A DNA stretch of 64,000 nt from Mycobacterium sp. ITM-2016-00318 (GCF_002968285.2 NZ_CP134400.1:1488001-1552000); one strand, 5' to 3'; shown: positions 1 through 10,831, counted from the first letter of the stretch. A program made the numbers and translations. Notes: generated by a model from the letters alone, not told the origin.

Positions 1-658
1 TGAACCGGTCACCGCCGACGGGGTCGACCACGATGTCGACGCCCTTGCCGTCGGTCAGTCCCATCACCGCGTCCTTGAAGCCGTCAGCCAGCACCACGTC
101 GGTGGCTCCGGCCGCGGTTGCGATCGCCTTCTTCTCCTCGGTTCCGACCACCGCGATCGTGCGCGCCGCGCCCCACACCGGCGCCAGCCGCAGCGTCGAA
201 GTTCCGATACCTCCCGCGGCGCCGTGCACCAGTACCGTCTCGCCCTCGGCCAGTCGGCCGCGGGTGCGGAGTGCGTGATGCATGGTGAGGTCGTTGAACA
301 GAAGGCCGGCGCCGGCCTCGAACGACACGTTGTCGGGCAGCTTGAACACTCGCTCTGGTTGCAGCGCAACGACTTCGGCCATGCCGCCGTTGAGCATCGT
401 CAGCCCGGCGACACGGTCGCCCTTGGCGTATCCGCTATCGGAGGGCGCGCTGCGCACCACGCCCGCGACTTCGGCGCCGGGTACGAACGGAAGCTCGGCC
501 TTGTACTGATAAAGCCCCCGCGACTGCAGCGCGTCGGGGAATGCCACACCCGCCGCGTACACCTCGAGGATGACGGCGTTCTCGTCGGTCGGCTCGTCGA
601 GTTCGACCAGTTCTGCGGCCTGCGGACCGTCGAGGCTGGGTATCTGGATTGCGCGCAT
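1..658 (-). CDS. MDR-family NADPH:quinone oxidoreductase, FadB4-like (3' end outside window)
   Basis: The first 219 codons are visible, starting at ATG 658; the C-terminus lies beyond the left edge. The N-terminus is a GroES-like alcohol dehydrogenase fold and the Rossmann loop GAAGGIGTS sits at about residues 145-153. There is no catalytic zinc cysteine set, as expected for quinone oxidoreductases rather than zinc alcohol dehydrogenases. The text closely resembles M. tuberculosis FadB4 (Rv3141) as I recall it, which sits between fadE23 and nuo; here it lies on the far side of nuo, so it is an orthologue that has moved or a close paralogue. Likely a cytosolic NADPH-dependent reductase of quinones or enoyl thioesters. 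The physiological substrate is unknown. Confidence 0.85.
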   Translation of the reverse strand, partial: MRAIQIPSLDGPQAAELVELDEPTDENAVILEVYAAGVAFPDALQSRGLYQYKAELPFVPGAEVAGVVRSAPSDSGYAKGDRVAGLTMLNGGMAEVVALQPERVFKLPDNVSFEAGAGLLFNDLTMHHALRTRGRLAEGETVLVHGAAGGIGTSTLRLAPVWGAARTIAVVGTEEKKAIATAAGATDVVLADGFKDAVMGLTDGKGVDIVVDPVGGDRF

Positions 659-721
659 CGCCTTATTTAACAGCCTCGGCGCGGCGGCGCCGATGGCGCC
701 TGAAGGTAACATCTGGCAGCT

Positions 722-904
722 ATGCCGAGAGGTCAGCGGGTCAGGCGCGGGGCGCGGCGGTTCACCGCGGCCGGCACGCTGCCACCATCGCGTCCGTCGA
801 GCGTGCGCGACCACCGTGGCCACGGCCGCAGCGGCGTGCCGACGCGCCGCGCGAATTACGGCCTCAACTTCCTCGCCGCCGATCTCGACCGCGCGACGTC
901 CTAA
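722..904 (+). CDS. Possible small protein, metallopeptidase-like N-terminus
   Basis: A 60-codon frame opens at ATG 722, 63 bp from the divergent reductase, and its stop overlaps the end of the amine oxidase gene on the other strand. The segment [18 protein letters not shown] and the following R-D-H-R-G-H-G-R run resemble the disordered N-terminus of actinobacterial minor zincin-like metallopeptidases, but the HExxH domain is absent. It may be a truncated remnant or chance. Low confidence; a codon-usage test or a protein search would decide. Confidence 0.25.
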   Translation: MPRGQRVRRGARRFTAAGTLPPSRPSSVRDHRGHGRSGVPTRRANYGLNFLAADLDRATS

Positions 905-2250
905 GGGGAGAGTTCGGCGTGCACTTCGGCGGCCGCGCGGCGGCCCGACCGCACGGCGCCGTCGAGGAAGCCGGTCCACTCGTCGGCGGTTTCGGTGCCT
1001 GCCCAGTGCAGGCCGTCCACCGGCTTGCGCAGCCAAGGCCCATAGCTGGTCCACGAGCCGGGCGGGACTGCGGCCGTCGGTCCGCCCGGTGCGAATTCCT
1101 CGCTGCCCCAACAGTGGTCGAGGTAATCGATGGGCTCCAGTGCCTCCGTGCCGAACAGGTCGGCGAACCCTGCCAGCGCACGCTCGCGACGCTCGGCGGG
1201 CGGCAGCGAGTCGAATGTGCGCGGGTCGGTGAAGCCGAGGAGAACGCCCGGTCCGTCTCCGTCCGGGCTGACGTCGAACGTGACGAACACCGCCCCTTCG
1301 TCGGACAGTGCCTCTCCGCTGCAGCCACCTGCGCGCCAGAACGGCGTCTCGTAAGCGGCGTAGGCCTTGCTGAGGCGTCCCTGCGGCCAGTGCTGCGCGA
1401 GCTTTTCGTATTCGGCGGGAAGGGCCGGGGAGAAGTCGATGGCCGTTCGATGTTCGGGCGGGATCGCCACGATGACCGCCCTGGCAGTGACGTCGCCGCC
1501 GCCGGCGCCGACGGTGAAGGTGCCGTCGGGGTGGCGCTCGACGCGCGCGACGATGGCGCCGAGCCTGACGCGATCCCCCAACTCCCCGGCCAGCTTCAGC
1601 GCGATCTGCTGAGTGCCGCCGGGGAAGCGGTCCTGCTGTGCGCCGCCCTGAACGTCGAGCATCCGGCCAAGCCCCCCCGCGGCCTTGACGTAGCGCACGG
1701 CATGCAGCATCGACACCTTGTCGGGTTCGCAGCCCCACGTCACCCTCGACATGATCGCCATCAGATCGCGCGTCGAGGCGCCGGCGTGCAGCGAGCGCAA
1801 CCAGCGGTCCAGTGTCTGCTCGTCGAGATGGCTCGCGTGGGGCGCCTTCCACGGCTCCGCGAGCGACAGGCGGCGGCAGAGTCGTTCGAATCGCCACTGG
1901 ATGCGGGAGACGTCGAACAGCTCGAGCATGGACAACCGCGGAATGGTGCTGCGGTAGGCGCGGACCCGGCCCCGCCACTTGATCAGGTTTTTGCCGCGGG
2001 TGTGGGTGGGGACGGTCTCGCAGCCCAGCTCGCGGGCCAGCTCCTTGACGGCGTCCTGCGTCGGGCCGATGAATGTGCCGCCGAGGTCGACCGGGACGCC
2101 CGCGATCATCGTGGTCGACGACCGTCCGCCGACCCGGTCACGGCCCTCCAGCACGACGACGTCGTAGCCGTGGCGGACCAGTTCCCGCGCCGCGGTCAGA
2201 CCCGCGAACCCGGCCCCGACCACGACGACGTCGGCAATTGTCTGCGTCAC
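901..2250 (-). CDS. Flavin monoamine oxidase family protein
   Basis: A 449-residue FAD enzyme beginning at GTG 2250. The dinucleotide-binding loop GAGFAG is at residues 12-17, followed by the E-x(n)-R-x-GGRS signature typical of amine oxidases, and the C-terminal FAD segment [18 protein letters not shown] is intact. Length fits monoamine/polyamine oxidases, which oxidise an amine to an imine with release of hydrogen peroxide. It is divergent from the F420-type gene at 2270 with only 19 bp between the starts, so the two may share a control region. The substrate cannot be told from sequence. Confidence 0.85.
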   Translation of the reverse strand: MTQTIADVVVVGAGFAGLTAARELVRHGYDVVVLEGRDRVGGRSSTTMIAGVPVDLGGTFIGPTQDAVKELARELGCETVPTHTRGKNLIKWRGRVRAYRSTIPRLSMLELFDVSRIQWRFERLCRRLSLAEPWKAPHASHLDEQTLDRWLRSLHAGASTRDLMAIMSRVTWGCEPDKVSMLHAVRYVKAAGGLGRMLDVQGGAQQDRFPGGTQQIALKLAGELGDRVRLGAIVARVERHPDGTFTVGAGGGDVTARAVIVAIPPEHRTAIDFSPALPAEYEKLAQHWPQGRLSKAYAAYETPFWRAGGCSGEALSDEGAVFVTFDVSPDGDGPGVLLGFTDPRTFDSLPPAERRERALAGFADLFGTEALEPIDYLDHCWGSEEFAPGGPTAAVPPGSWTSYGPWLRKPVDGLHWAGTETADEWTGFLDGAVRSGRRAAAEVHAELSP

Positions 2251-2269
2251 GCGACTAGGCTCTCACGCC

Positions 2270-3250
2270 GTGAGGGTGATGACAGCGCTGTTCGGGCCCG
2301 GCAACGCAATCGAGCAGGCACGAGCCTTCCGAGACGCAGGTGCGGCCGGGGTCTTCACCTTCGAAGGGCCTCACGACGTTTTCACGCCGCTGACCCTGGC
2401 GTCGACTGTCGGCGGTCTCGACCTGATGACCAATGTGGCAATTGCATTTCCACGCAACCCGATCCATCTCGCTCACCAGGCGATCGATCACCAGCTGCTC
2501 AGCGAGGGCAGGTTTGCGCTCGGCCTCGGCACGCAGATACGGGCGCAGATCGAGAAGCGGTTCGGCGTGGAGTTCGACAAGCCGGTGGCGAGGATGACCG
2601 AGCTGGTCGCGGCGCTGCGGGCCATCTTCGACAGTTGGCAGACGGGCGAGCGGCTGAACTTCCGGGGCGAGTACTACCGCCACACGCTGATGACGCCGAC
2701 GTTCAGTCCCGGTGAAAACCCCTACGGCCCGCCGCCGATCTACGTGGGCGCGCTCGGCCCGCGGCTGACCCGTGCGACCGCCGAACACGCCGACGGGCTG
2801 CTGGTCATGCCGTTCGGTAACAAGCGCTTCCTGCACGAGGTGACCATGCCCGCGGTGCGGGAGGGCCTGGCGGCGGGGGGAAGGACGGCAACCGATTTCG
2901 CCGTCATCCCGGAGATCATCGTGTCGGTGGGCGACGATCACACCGCCACCCGTCGGCTGCTGGGGTTCTACGGCTCGACGCCGGCCTATCGCCCGGTGCT
3001 GGAGATCCACGGCTGGGGCGACCTGCAGCCCGAACTCAACTCGCTGTCCAAGCAGGGCCGGTGGGAGGAGATGGGCAAGCTCATCGACGACGACGTGCTG
3101 CACACCATCGCCGCCTGCGGATCGGCGGCCGAGGTCGCGACCCATATCCGCGATCGGGTGGACGGCATATCCCACCAGATCTGCCTGTATCAGCCCGGTC
3201 CCGTCGCGCCGGAAGCCTTGGGTGAGATCGTTGACGCGCTGACCGCCTGA
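2270..3250 (+). CDS. F420-dependent LLM-class oxidoreductase (TIGR03617-like)
   Basis: A 326-residue luciferase-like TIM barrel starting MRVMTALFGPGN at GTG 2270 (ATG 2279 is a second option). It shows the LLM features: an N-terminal strand, the segment NVAIAFPRNPIHLAHQAIDH, and LALGLGTQI near residue 85. Such mycobacterial proteins use reduced F420 (or FMN) for hydride transfer. A TANNNT-type hexamer, TAGGCT at 2256-2261, ends 8 bp before the GTG, which fits a leaderless transcript. Transcribed toward the monooxygenase gene 40 bp downstream and probably cotranscribed with it. Confidence 0.85.
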   Translation: MRVMTALFGPGNAIEQARAFRDAGAAGVFTFEGPHDVFTPLTLASTVGGLDLMTNVAIAFPRNPIHLAHQAIDHQLLSEGRFALGLGTQIRAQIEKRFGVEFDKPVARMTELVAALRAIFDSWQTGERLNFRGEYYRHTLMTPTFSPGENPYGPPPIYVGALGPRLTRATAEHADGLLVMPFGNKRFLHEVTMPAVREGLAAGGRTATDFAVIPEIIVSVGDDHTATRRLLGFYGSTPAYRPVLEIHGWGDLQPELNSLSKQGRWEEMGKLIDDDVLHTIAACGSAAEVATHIRDRVDGISHQICLYQPGPVAPEALGEIVDALTA

Positions 3251-3289
3251 CCGCATATCGTGGTACCCAGGCGGACCAAGGGAGGTCTA

Positions 3290-4789
3290 ATGGCCGACGA
3301 GCGCTTGCGAACCGGCGCCGAGGCGGAGTACTCCGACGTGCTGATCATCGGCGCGGGCATCTCGGGAATCGGCGCGGCCTACCGCATCCACGAGAAGAAC
3401 CCGACGTTGTCGTACACGGTGTTGGAGCGGCGCGCGCGGATCGGCGGGACATGGGACATCAATCGCTATCCCGGTATCCGGTCCGACAGCGACATCTTCA
3501 CCTTGAGCTTCCCCTACGAGCCGTGGACGCGCCCCGAATACGTCGCGGAGGGTGCCGACATCCGCGAGTACCTCACCCAGACCGCGAGCAAGCACGGTAT
3601 CGACGAGCACATCCGGTTCAAAACCCGTGTCCTGTCGGCCGACTGGGACTCCTCGACGGACACCTGGACGGTGGCCACCGAGATCGACGGTGAACCGAGG
3701 ACCTACCGCGGCCGGTTCCTGTTCTTCGGCACCGGCTACTACAACTACGACGAGCCCTACCGGCCGGATTTCCCTGGGCTGCAGGACTTCAGCGGCCCCG
3801 TCGTGCATCCGCAGCACTGGCCGGAATCACTCGACTACACGGGCAAGAAGGTGCTGGTCATCGGCAGCGGCGCGACGGCGGTCAGCATGATCCCGACGCT
3901 GACCGAGAAAGCCGCTCATGTGACGATGCTGCAGCGCTCACCGAGCTATCTGATGTCCATGCCGCGTGTCAATCCGCTCCTGTCGGTGATCCGGAAGGTA
4001 CTTCCGCTGCGCGCCGGGAACGCCGCGGCGCGGCTCTACGGAAAGATCGTCACCGTCCTGATCTATGCGATCGCGCGCAAGGCGCCCAAGGCCAGCAGGA
4101 AGTACATCCGCAGCACCGCGAAAAAGGCTCTGCCCGAGGGGTATCCGGTCGACGTGCACTTCAAGCCGCGTTACGACCCGTGGGATCAGCGTCTGTGTCT
4201 GATCCTCGGCAACGACTTCTACGAGGCGATCGGCGATGGCCGGTTGGACGTGGTGACCGATCAAATCGACCACATCGACGCCACCGGTGTCGTGCTGCGC
4301 TCCGGCGAGCGCATCGACGCCGACCTGCTGATCACCGCGACCGGTATCCAGTTGCAGGCACTCGGCGGCGTCGCGTTGAGCATCGACGGCGCCGAGGTCA
4401 AGCCGCAGGACCGGTTCGTCTACAAGGAACATCTGCTCGAGGACGTACCGAACGCGGCCTGGTGCGTCGGCTATGTCAACGCGTCGTGGACGCTGCGGGC
4501 AGACCTGACCGCGCGGGCGTTCGCAAAGCTGTTGTCCTACATGGACTCTCATGGCTACACACACGCCTACCCGCATCTTGGCGATGTGCCGATGGCGGAG
4601 AAGCCCGCGTGGAACATCAACGCCGGCTACGTGCAGCGCGCTGCGCATGCGCTACCGAAGTCGGGCACCCAGCGGCCGTGGAACGTGCGCCACAACTACG
4701 TGCTGGACGCGATCGATCACCGATTCGACCGGATCGAGGAGTCGATGGTGTTCGGCCGCGCCGACGCCGAGTCCGCACAGTCGGCGTAG
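3290..4789 (+). CDS. Flavin-containing monooxygenase, Baeyer-Villiger type
   Basis: A 499-residue protein starting at ATG 3290, preceded by a good ribosome site (GGGAGGT, 3 bases before the ATG); a GTG 30 bp upstream would place that site inside the gene. FAD loop GAGISG at residues 21-26, NADPH loop GSGATAVS near 190, and between them the Baeyer-Villiger fingerprint FSGPVVHPQHWP (FxGxxxHxxxWP) near residue 167. These enzymes insert oxygen beside a ketone (ester formation) or oxidise heteroatoms using NADPH and O2. It resembles the EthA/MymA-type monooxygenases of mycobacteria. Followed 10 bp later by a small membrane protein, probably in one transcript. Confidence 0.88.
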   Translation: MADERLRTGAEAEYSDVLIIGAGISGIGAAYRIHEKNPTLSYTVLERRARIGGTWDINRYPGIRSDSDIFTLSFPYEPWTRPEYVAEGADIREYLTQTASKHGIDEHIRFKTRVLSADWDSSTDTWTVATEIDGEPRTYRGRFLFFGTGYYNYDEPYRPDFPGLQDFSGPVVHPQHWPESLDYTGKKVLVIGSGATAVSMIPTLTEKAAHVTMLQRSPSYLMSMPRVNPLLSVIRKVLPLRAGNAAARLYGKIVTVLIYAIARKAPKASRKYIRSTAKKALPEGYPVDVHFKPRYDPWDQRLCLILGNDFYEAIGDGRLDVVTDQIDHIDATGVVLRSGERIDADLLITATGIQLQALGGVALSIDGAEVKPQDRFVYKEHLLEDVPNAAWCVGYVNASWTLRADLTARAFAKLLSYMDSHGYTHAYPHLGDVPMAEKPAWNINAGYVQRAAHALPKSGTQRPWNVRHNYVLDAIDHRFDRIEESMVFGRADAESAQSA

Positions 4790-4799
4790 GGCTCGAGCA

Positions 4800-5165
4800 G
4801 TGAACGTCGCGGTCATCGTGGTGATCGCGGTGTTCTTCTTCGGCATGGGCGCCTACGCACTGGCCGCGCCGAGGGCGCTGATCCGCCCGTTCGGCGTCAC
4901 GCTGGAGTCGCCCACATCGCGGTCGGAGGTGCGGGCGGTCTACGGCGGCTTCGGGCTGGCGATCGCGGCAGTGCTCTCCTACGCCGCCTTTCGGGGCGGC
5001 GACCTGCAGAAGGGCGTCCTGATCACCGTCGGCATCGCGCTGGCCGGAATGGCCGTGGGCCGAATCGTGTCCGCGATCCTCGACGATCGCACGCCGTTCT
5101 ACCCGAACTGGCTGTACTTCATCGTCGAGGCGGTCGCCGCCGCCGCACTGTTCGCAGTGGCCTGA
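4800..5165 (+). CDS. DUF4345-type small membrane protein
   Basis: A 121-residue protein starting at GTG 4800, 10 bp after the monooxygenase stop. It has four predicted membrane segments (N-terminal VAVIVVIAVFFFGMGAYALA, a second around AVYGGFGLAIAAVLSYAAF, then two more), with the R-x-E-V-R-A-V-Y-G-G motif seen in DUF4345 proteins. No enzymatic residue stands out. The spacing suggests cotranscription with the monooxygenase. Function unknown. Confidence 0.75.
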   Translation: MNVAVIVVIAVFFFGMGAYALAAPRALIRPFGVTLESPTSRSEVRAVYGGFGLAIAAVLSYAAFRGGDLQKGVLITVGIALAGMAVGRIVSAILDDRTPFYPNWLYFIVEAVAAAALFAVA

Positions 5166-5181
5166 CGCACCGAGCCGCGAG

Positions 5182-5230
5182 ATCCGACTTTTGTCCACGA
5201 AGTGCGAGTAGACGCGTGCAAAAGTCGGAT
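5182..5230. repeat. Inverted repeat, 12-bp perfect arms
   Basis: Arms ATCCGACTTTTG (5182-5193) and CAAAAGTCGGAT (5219-5230) are perfectly complementary around a 25-base loop. A third partial copy, TTGACTTTTGCGTCA, lies near 5262-5276. It sits in the 152-bp gap after the membrane protein and before the ferritin-like gene. It could be a terminator, an operator or a dispersed mycobacterial palindromic repeat. Confidence 0.6.
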
Positions 5231-5317
5231 TTCGTTCTATATGGAAAACGGCGCCCGGAAAATTGACTTTTGCGTCAGTATCGGCGTTATAGCCGAGAGC
5301 AGAAGGGGCGGCACCGC

Positions 5318-6418
5318 ATGACCACAAGGGATAAATACACAGACGTGCCCGAGCCGTACTCCTGGAAAGTCTCCAGCGCCGGCGACGCGCGCTTCACGTG
5401 GGAGTACGACGACGGGCGCGCCCGGCTCCTCTCCCTGTACCAGAAGGGCAAGGACAAGCAGTGGGACGCCCAGTCACGCATCGACTGGACCCAAGACGTC
5501 GACCCGATGAACCCCATCGGACTGCCCGACGAGTTCCATCCGCTGTTCGGCAGCCCGATGTGGGAGGCCGCCGAGGAATCACGTCGCGCCGAGATGCGCC
5601 AACATTTCCAGGCCTGGCAGTTCTCGCAGTTCCTGCATGGCGAGCAGGGGGCGATGGTGTGCGCGGCCAAGATCGTCGAGGTCGTCCCGGACCTGGACGC
5701 GAAGTTCTACGCGGCCACCCAGACCATGGACGAGGCGCGGCACGTCGAGGCGTTCGGGCGGTTCCTGCAGGAGAAGGTCGAACTGGTCTACCCGATCAAC
5801 ACGAATCTGACCTCCCTGCTGGCAGACACCCTGCACGACTCGCGCTGGGACATGCCCTATCTGGGCATGCAGGTGCTCATCGAGGGGCTCGCACTCGCCG
5901 CCTTCGGGGTGCTGCGTGACATGGCGCCCCCGGACTCGCTGGCGAAGGCGGTGCTGGCGTATGTCATGCAGGACGAGGCGCGGCACGTCGCTTTCGGCCG
6001 AATCTCGCTGAAGGACTACTACTCCCAGTTGACCGAAGCCGAGCGGGACGAGCGGGAAGAGTTCGTCGTGGACGCCTGTTACCTGATGCGCGACAGGTTC
6101 CGCGGCGAGGAGGTCTTCGAGACCCTCGGCCTTGATGTCAAAGCATGTGCGGAGTGGGTCGATACGTCACCGCTGATGATCCAGTTCCGCTCCCACCTGT
6201 TCAGCCGCATCGTGCCGATCGTCAAGGACATCGGGTTGTGGGGCGACAAGGTGCAGAAGGCGTTTCGGGACATGGGTGTCCACGACATGGCCGGTTTCGA
6301 CATCGAGGCGCTGATGAAGGCCGACGAAGACCAGGCCGAAGCGCTGGACACGGCGCACGCCGAAATGGCGGCCCGGTCCCTCGAGGTGAACCAGGTGATC
6401 GCGGCGGGCGCGAGTTGA
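5318..6418 (+). CDS. Ferritin-like di-iron protein
   Basis: A 366-residue helical protein starting at ATG 5318 with a purine-rich AGAAGGGG ribosome site. Two D-E-A-R-H motifs (in TMDEARHVEAF and MQDEARHVAFGR), each paired with an earlier glutamate (HGEQGAM and IEGLALAA), form the E..ExxH..E..ExxH ligand set of a carboxylate-bridged di-iron centre. This is typical of the ferritin/ribonucleotide-reductase-like family, including AurF-type N-oxygenases and fatty-acyl desaturases. It stands as a single gene behind the inverted repeat. The substrate is unknown; oxidation of an amine or alkyl group is possible. Confidence 0.8.
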   Translation: MTTRDKYTDVPEPYSWKVSSAGDARFTWEYDDGRARLLSLYQKGKDKQWDAQSRIDWTQDVDPMNPIGLPDEFHPLFGSPMWEAAEESRRAEMRQHFQAWQFSQFLHGEQGAMVCAAKIVEVVPDLDAKFYAATQTMDEARHVEAFGRFLQEKVELVYPINTNLTSLLADTLHDSRWDMPYLGMQVLIEGLALAAFGVLRDMAPPDSLAKAVLAYVMQDEARHVAFGRISLKDYYSQLTEAERDEREEFVVDACYLMRDRFRGEEVFETLGLDVKACAEWVDTSPLMIQFRSHLFSRIVPIVKDIGLWGDKVQKAFRDMGVHDMAGFDIEALMKADEDQAEALDTAHAEMAARSLEVNQVIAAGAS

Positions 6419-6425
6419 CCCGCGC

Positions 6426-7540
6426 CTAGGGCGCGACGGTGAGCCAGTCCGCGAAGCCCGACGGGTCGTGACGACCGAGCGCACCGTGCTCGAACAAACC
6501 CCACCCCTCGGTGGGCGTGCCGTGCGCTGAAGTGCACACCGCACGGCCGACATGGTCGATGACGCCGAAGCCGGCCCGTCCGACGATCGCCGGGTCGGTC
6601 ATGTCGTAGGTCAGGCGCTCGGTGAACTTGTCGCCCTTCCAGGTGCCGTGGATCCAGTCCGAGTCGCCGCCGTATCCGCCGCCCACGTGAATCGGCACGG
6701 GCAGTTTGGACTCCACGTCGAAGCGGACCGGCGTGCCGTCGGCCGCGGTGGCGTCGATCGTCGCGCCGGTCGGTATCCGCGTGCCCGACGTGTAGTGGAT
6801 CTTCACCCGCGGCCAGCCCAGCTGTTCGACGCGCCCGTCCTTCCAGATGCGCGTGCAGTCGTTCAGCGACCGGAACCCGCTGGGCTCCTCCTGGATGATG
6901 AGCACGATCGAAAAGTCGTCGAAGGCCATCGGCACGTACAACCACCACATGCCCTCGAACGGCGGATCCGCCGGCCGCCCAGCCGGTTCCGCCTCCCCGA
7001 CGGGCCGGATGCCCCACGACCGGTCGCGCGTGCCGATCCACACCGACGGGTCGACGGTGATTTCTTCGCCGTCGATCGATATGGTGCCGCTCCACGACCC
7101 CACCTGCGCGAACCGCTGCGCGTCCAATGTCACTCGGGTGCCCGCCCGCAGGATGTGCCGCTGCTCCTGCACGACGTCGAACAGGCCGTTCCAGGTCAGG
7201 TCGACCGAGACGTCCTCGGTCTCGTCCATGACGATGCGCAACCGGTGCAGCGGATCGGTGACCTCGACGCGATAGCCGAGGACGTTCTGGTTCAGCCGGT
7301 CGGAATCGATGGCGTCCGAAAGGTGCACCGCCGTCTGTACATCCCCGCGCCGCACGAGCACGAACGCATCCTTGACGCCGAGGTTGGGGTAGTACCCGAT
7401 ACCGGTGATCAGGAAGATGTCGCCGGTGCGGTCGTGGGCGTTGAAGTAGGACCGGTCGTAAAAGTTGCGGTCCGACGAACCCGGCCACGCGATCGGTTGC
7501 GGGATTTGGTGGACGGGGAACTCGTCCATGGGGCCGAGCA

Positions 7541-7541
<1 letters not shown>
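6426..7541 (-). CDS. Conserved hypothetical protein beside phosphotransferase
   Basis: A 371-residue soluble protein whose ATG (7541) overlaps the stop of the upstream phosphotransferase gene by one base, so translation is probably coupled. It is rich in beta-strand with many Trp and Gly residues (for example WNGLFDVVQEQRHILRAGTRV and MWWLYVPMAFDDFSIVLIIQ), and lacks a signal peptide or known motif. It looks like a two-lobed beta-barrel of the type found in AttH/tocopherol-cyclase-like lipid-binding proteins, but that is only an impression. Its job presumably links to the kinase-like partner. Confidence 0.7.
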
Positions 7542-8723
<1,182 letters not shown>

Positions 8724-8724
8724 T

Positions 8725-9327
8725 ATGAAAGCAGACCCGACTTCGATTGACAAGAGCCCGAGCGCCGGCAGGCCTCGGGACCCGCGTATCGACGCTGCCA
8801 TATTGCGCGCGACGACGGATCTGCTTGTGGAAATCGGCTATTCGAATCTGACGATGGCTGCCGTCGCCGAGCGGGCGGGCACCACGAAGACCGCGCTGTA
8901 CCGCCGGTGGTCGAGCAAGGCCGAGCTCGTCCACGAGGCCGCGTTCCCGGCCGCGCCGACGGCGATCGCAGCGCCGCCGGGGGATTTCGGCGCCGATGTC
9001 CGCGCGATGATCGCCGCGACGAGGAACGTGTTCACCAGTCCGGTCGTGCGCGCCGCCCTGCCCGGCCTGATCGCCGACATGACCGCCGATCCCGAGCTGA
9101 ATGCGCGCGTGATGAGCCGCTTCACCGAGGTGTTCTCGGCGGTGCGGACACGGCTGGCCGAGGCGCTGCAGCGCGGCGACGCGCATTCCGACGTCGATCC
9201 GGAGCGGCTGATCGAAGTGATCGGCGGGGCGACGATGCTGCGGCTGCTGCTGTGGCCGGAGAAGGATCTCGACGACGACTGGGTTGATCAGACGACCGCC
9301 ATCGTCGCCCACGGTGTGATTGCCTGA
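8725..9327 (+). CDS. TetR/AcrR family transcriptional regulator
   Basis: A 200-residue repressor starting at ATG 8725 (a GTG at 8713 is possible but lies in the candidate operator). The helix-turn-helix MAAVAERAGTTKTALYRRWS is at about residues 45-64, and the all-helical ligand-binding part follows. It probably controls the divergent phosphotransferase operon and its own unit with the PIG-L gene. Confidence 0.85.
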   Translation: MKADPTSIDKSPSAGRPRDPRIDAAILRATTDLLVEIGYSNLTMAAVAERAGTTKTALYRRWSSKAELVHEAAFPAAPTAIAAPPGDFGADVRAMIAATRNVFTSPVVRAALPGLIADMTADPELNARVMSRFTEVFSAVRTRLAEALQRGDAHSDVDPERLIEVIGGATMLRLLLWPEKDLDDDWVDQTTAIVAHGVIA

Positions 9328-9331
9328 CAGC

Positions 9332-10033
9332 GTGGTTCATCAGCCTTTTCCCACCGACTGGCGCACCGCACTGGTTCTGGTGCCCCATCCCGACGACCCC
9401 GAGTACGGCGTGGCCGCAGCCGTCGCCAAGTGGACCTCACAGGGCAAGCACGTCCATTACGCGCTGGCGTGCCGCGGCGAGGCAGGCATTCCCGGCATGT
9501 CGCCGGAGGAGACGGGTCCCCTGCGCGAACGCGAACAACGCACGTCATCGGCGATCGTCGGCGTCGACGATGTCGAGTTCTGGGACTTTCCCGACAGCCA
9601 GATCCTCAACACCCCCGAGCTGCAGGCCAAGATCGCCGAGGCGATCACAGAACTGGCGCCCGACGTGGTGATCACCCTCTACAGCGGCCCGGAGTGGGGG
9701 CCAGGGGCGCCGAACCAGCGCGACCACATCGAGTTCTCCAATGCGGTTGCCGCAGCCTACGATTCACTGCCCACCAAACCCCGATGGTTCTTCGAAAACG
9801 GCCCGCACGGCACACACTGCGAGGTCGTCGACGATTTCATCGACGTCGCGGTCGCATCGCTTGCCGCCCACGATGTCTATCTGTCGGTCTACAAACCCGA
9901 TGTACCGGTGATCGAGCAGGCGCGGATCCAGGTCGACCGCACGACGCTGCCGCCGCTGCCCGGGTTCGAGGGCCACCGCTCGGTCGAGTTCATCCTCAAG
10001 CGGGAAGCGGGCGATCAGCCACCGTCTATCTGA
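9332..10033 (+). CDS. PIG-L family deacetylase
   Basis: A 233-residue enzyme from GTG 9332, five bases after the TetR stop; a TTG at 9320 would overlap that stop. The zinc motif HPDDPEYG near the N-terminus replaces the usual AHPDDE, and a later N-Q-R-D-H-I-E-F segment supplies the third histidine ligand. The family includes MshB and Mca, which deacetylate GlcNAc-inositol or cleave mycothiol conjugates. The substrate here is unknown. The last 19 bp overlap the convergent enoyl-CoA hydratase gene. Confidence 0.82.
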   Translation: MVHQPFPTDWRTALVLVPHPDDPEYGVAAAVAKWTSQGKHVHYALACRGEAGIPGMSPEETGPLREREQRTSSAIVGVDDVEFWDFPDSQILNTPELQAKIAEAITELAPDVVITLYSGPEWGPGAPNQRDHIEFSNAVAAAYDSLPTKPRWFFENGPHGTHCEVVDDFIDVAVASLAAHDVYLSVYKPDVPVIEQARIQVDRTTLPPLPGFEGHRSVEFILKREAGDQPPSI

Positions 10034-10782
10034 CGCCTGTTGCGCTCGGAAACCGCGCGGAACTGGTCGCCGAGCCCCTCGAAGTCGCGGTGCTGTGCGA
10101 ACGCGATCTTCTCCTCGGCGGCCAGGAACGGAGCGATCACCTGGGCCGCTCCAGTGGTGTAGATCTCCTTGAGCCCCATCATGGTTGGACCCGTTACCTC
10201 CGCGATGTGAGTCGCCAACTCGAGCGCGCGGTCCAGCAGCCGTTCGTGGGCGACGACCTCGGTCACCAGGCCGATCCTCTCGGCGCGGGCGGCGTCGACG
10301 ACCTCGCCCGTCATCGACAACCGCCTGGCCATGCCGAGGCCGACGAGCTGGGGGAGCCGCGCCGTCATACCGCCACCTGGCAGGATCCCGACACGGGCGT
10401 GGGTGTCGGCGAACACGGCCCGCTCCGATGCGATCAGGAAATCGCAGCCCAGCGCCATCTCGAGCCCGCCGGTGAACACCGCGCCGTTGATCGCCCCGAT
10501 GATCGGCGTGCGCATGTTCGCGGTCGCAGCGATGCAGCTCTGCGACCGGAACTCCTCGAAGTAGCCCAGGCCGTCGCGCTGCGCCTCCTTGAGGTCCACC
10601 CCGGCGCAGAACGCGGGGTCGGTACCCGTGAGCACCACCGCGCGGACGGACTCGTCGGCGTCGGCCTCGGTCAACGCCCTGTACGCGGCCCTGATCAGAT
10701 CACGGCTCAGCGCATTGCGGGCGGCGGGCCGGTTCAGGGTCAGCATCCGAATCGCGCCGTGGTCGGCGGTGACGACCAGCAT
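10015..10782 (-). CDS. Enoyl-CoA hydratase/isomerase family protein
   Basis: A 255-residue crotonase-fold protein. Start taken at ATG 10782 because GAAGGG lies 6 bases before it; another ATG at 10788 is directly next to that site. The oxyanion-hole segments FCAGVDLKE and NGAVFTGGLEMALGCD are intact. The second catalytic glutamate position carries HARVGILPGGG, so the hydratase versus isomerase role is open. It lies downstream of nuoN behind a terminator, so it is probably transcribed on its own. Confidence 0.85.
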   Translation of the reverse strand: MLVVTADHGAIRMLTLNRPAARNALSRDLIRAAYRALTEADADESVRAVVLTGTDPAFCAGVDLKEAQRDGLGYFEEFRSQSCIAATANMRTPIIGAINGAVFTGGLEMALGCDFLIASERAVFADTHARVGILPGGGMTARLPQLVGLGMARRLSMTGEVVDAARAERIGLVTEVVAHERLLDRALELATHIAEVTGPTMMGLKEIYTTGAAQVIAPFLAAEEKIAFAQHRDFEGLGDQFRAVSERNRRQIDGG

Positions 10783-10831
10783 GCTCATCCCTTCGCCGAG
10801 ATCGACGTAATGGCGGAATCCTCTCGCACTC

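Noticed and set aside
649..2715. Very long open frames antisense to the amine oxidase (and similar ones at 14407-16032, 19102-20064, 31332-33080)
   Set aside because: They are mirror frames of high-GC genes; the opposite strand encodes clear enzymes with conserved motifs.
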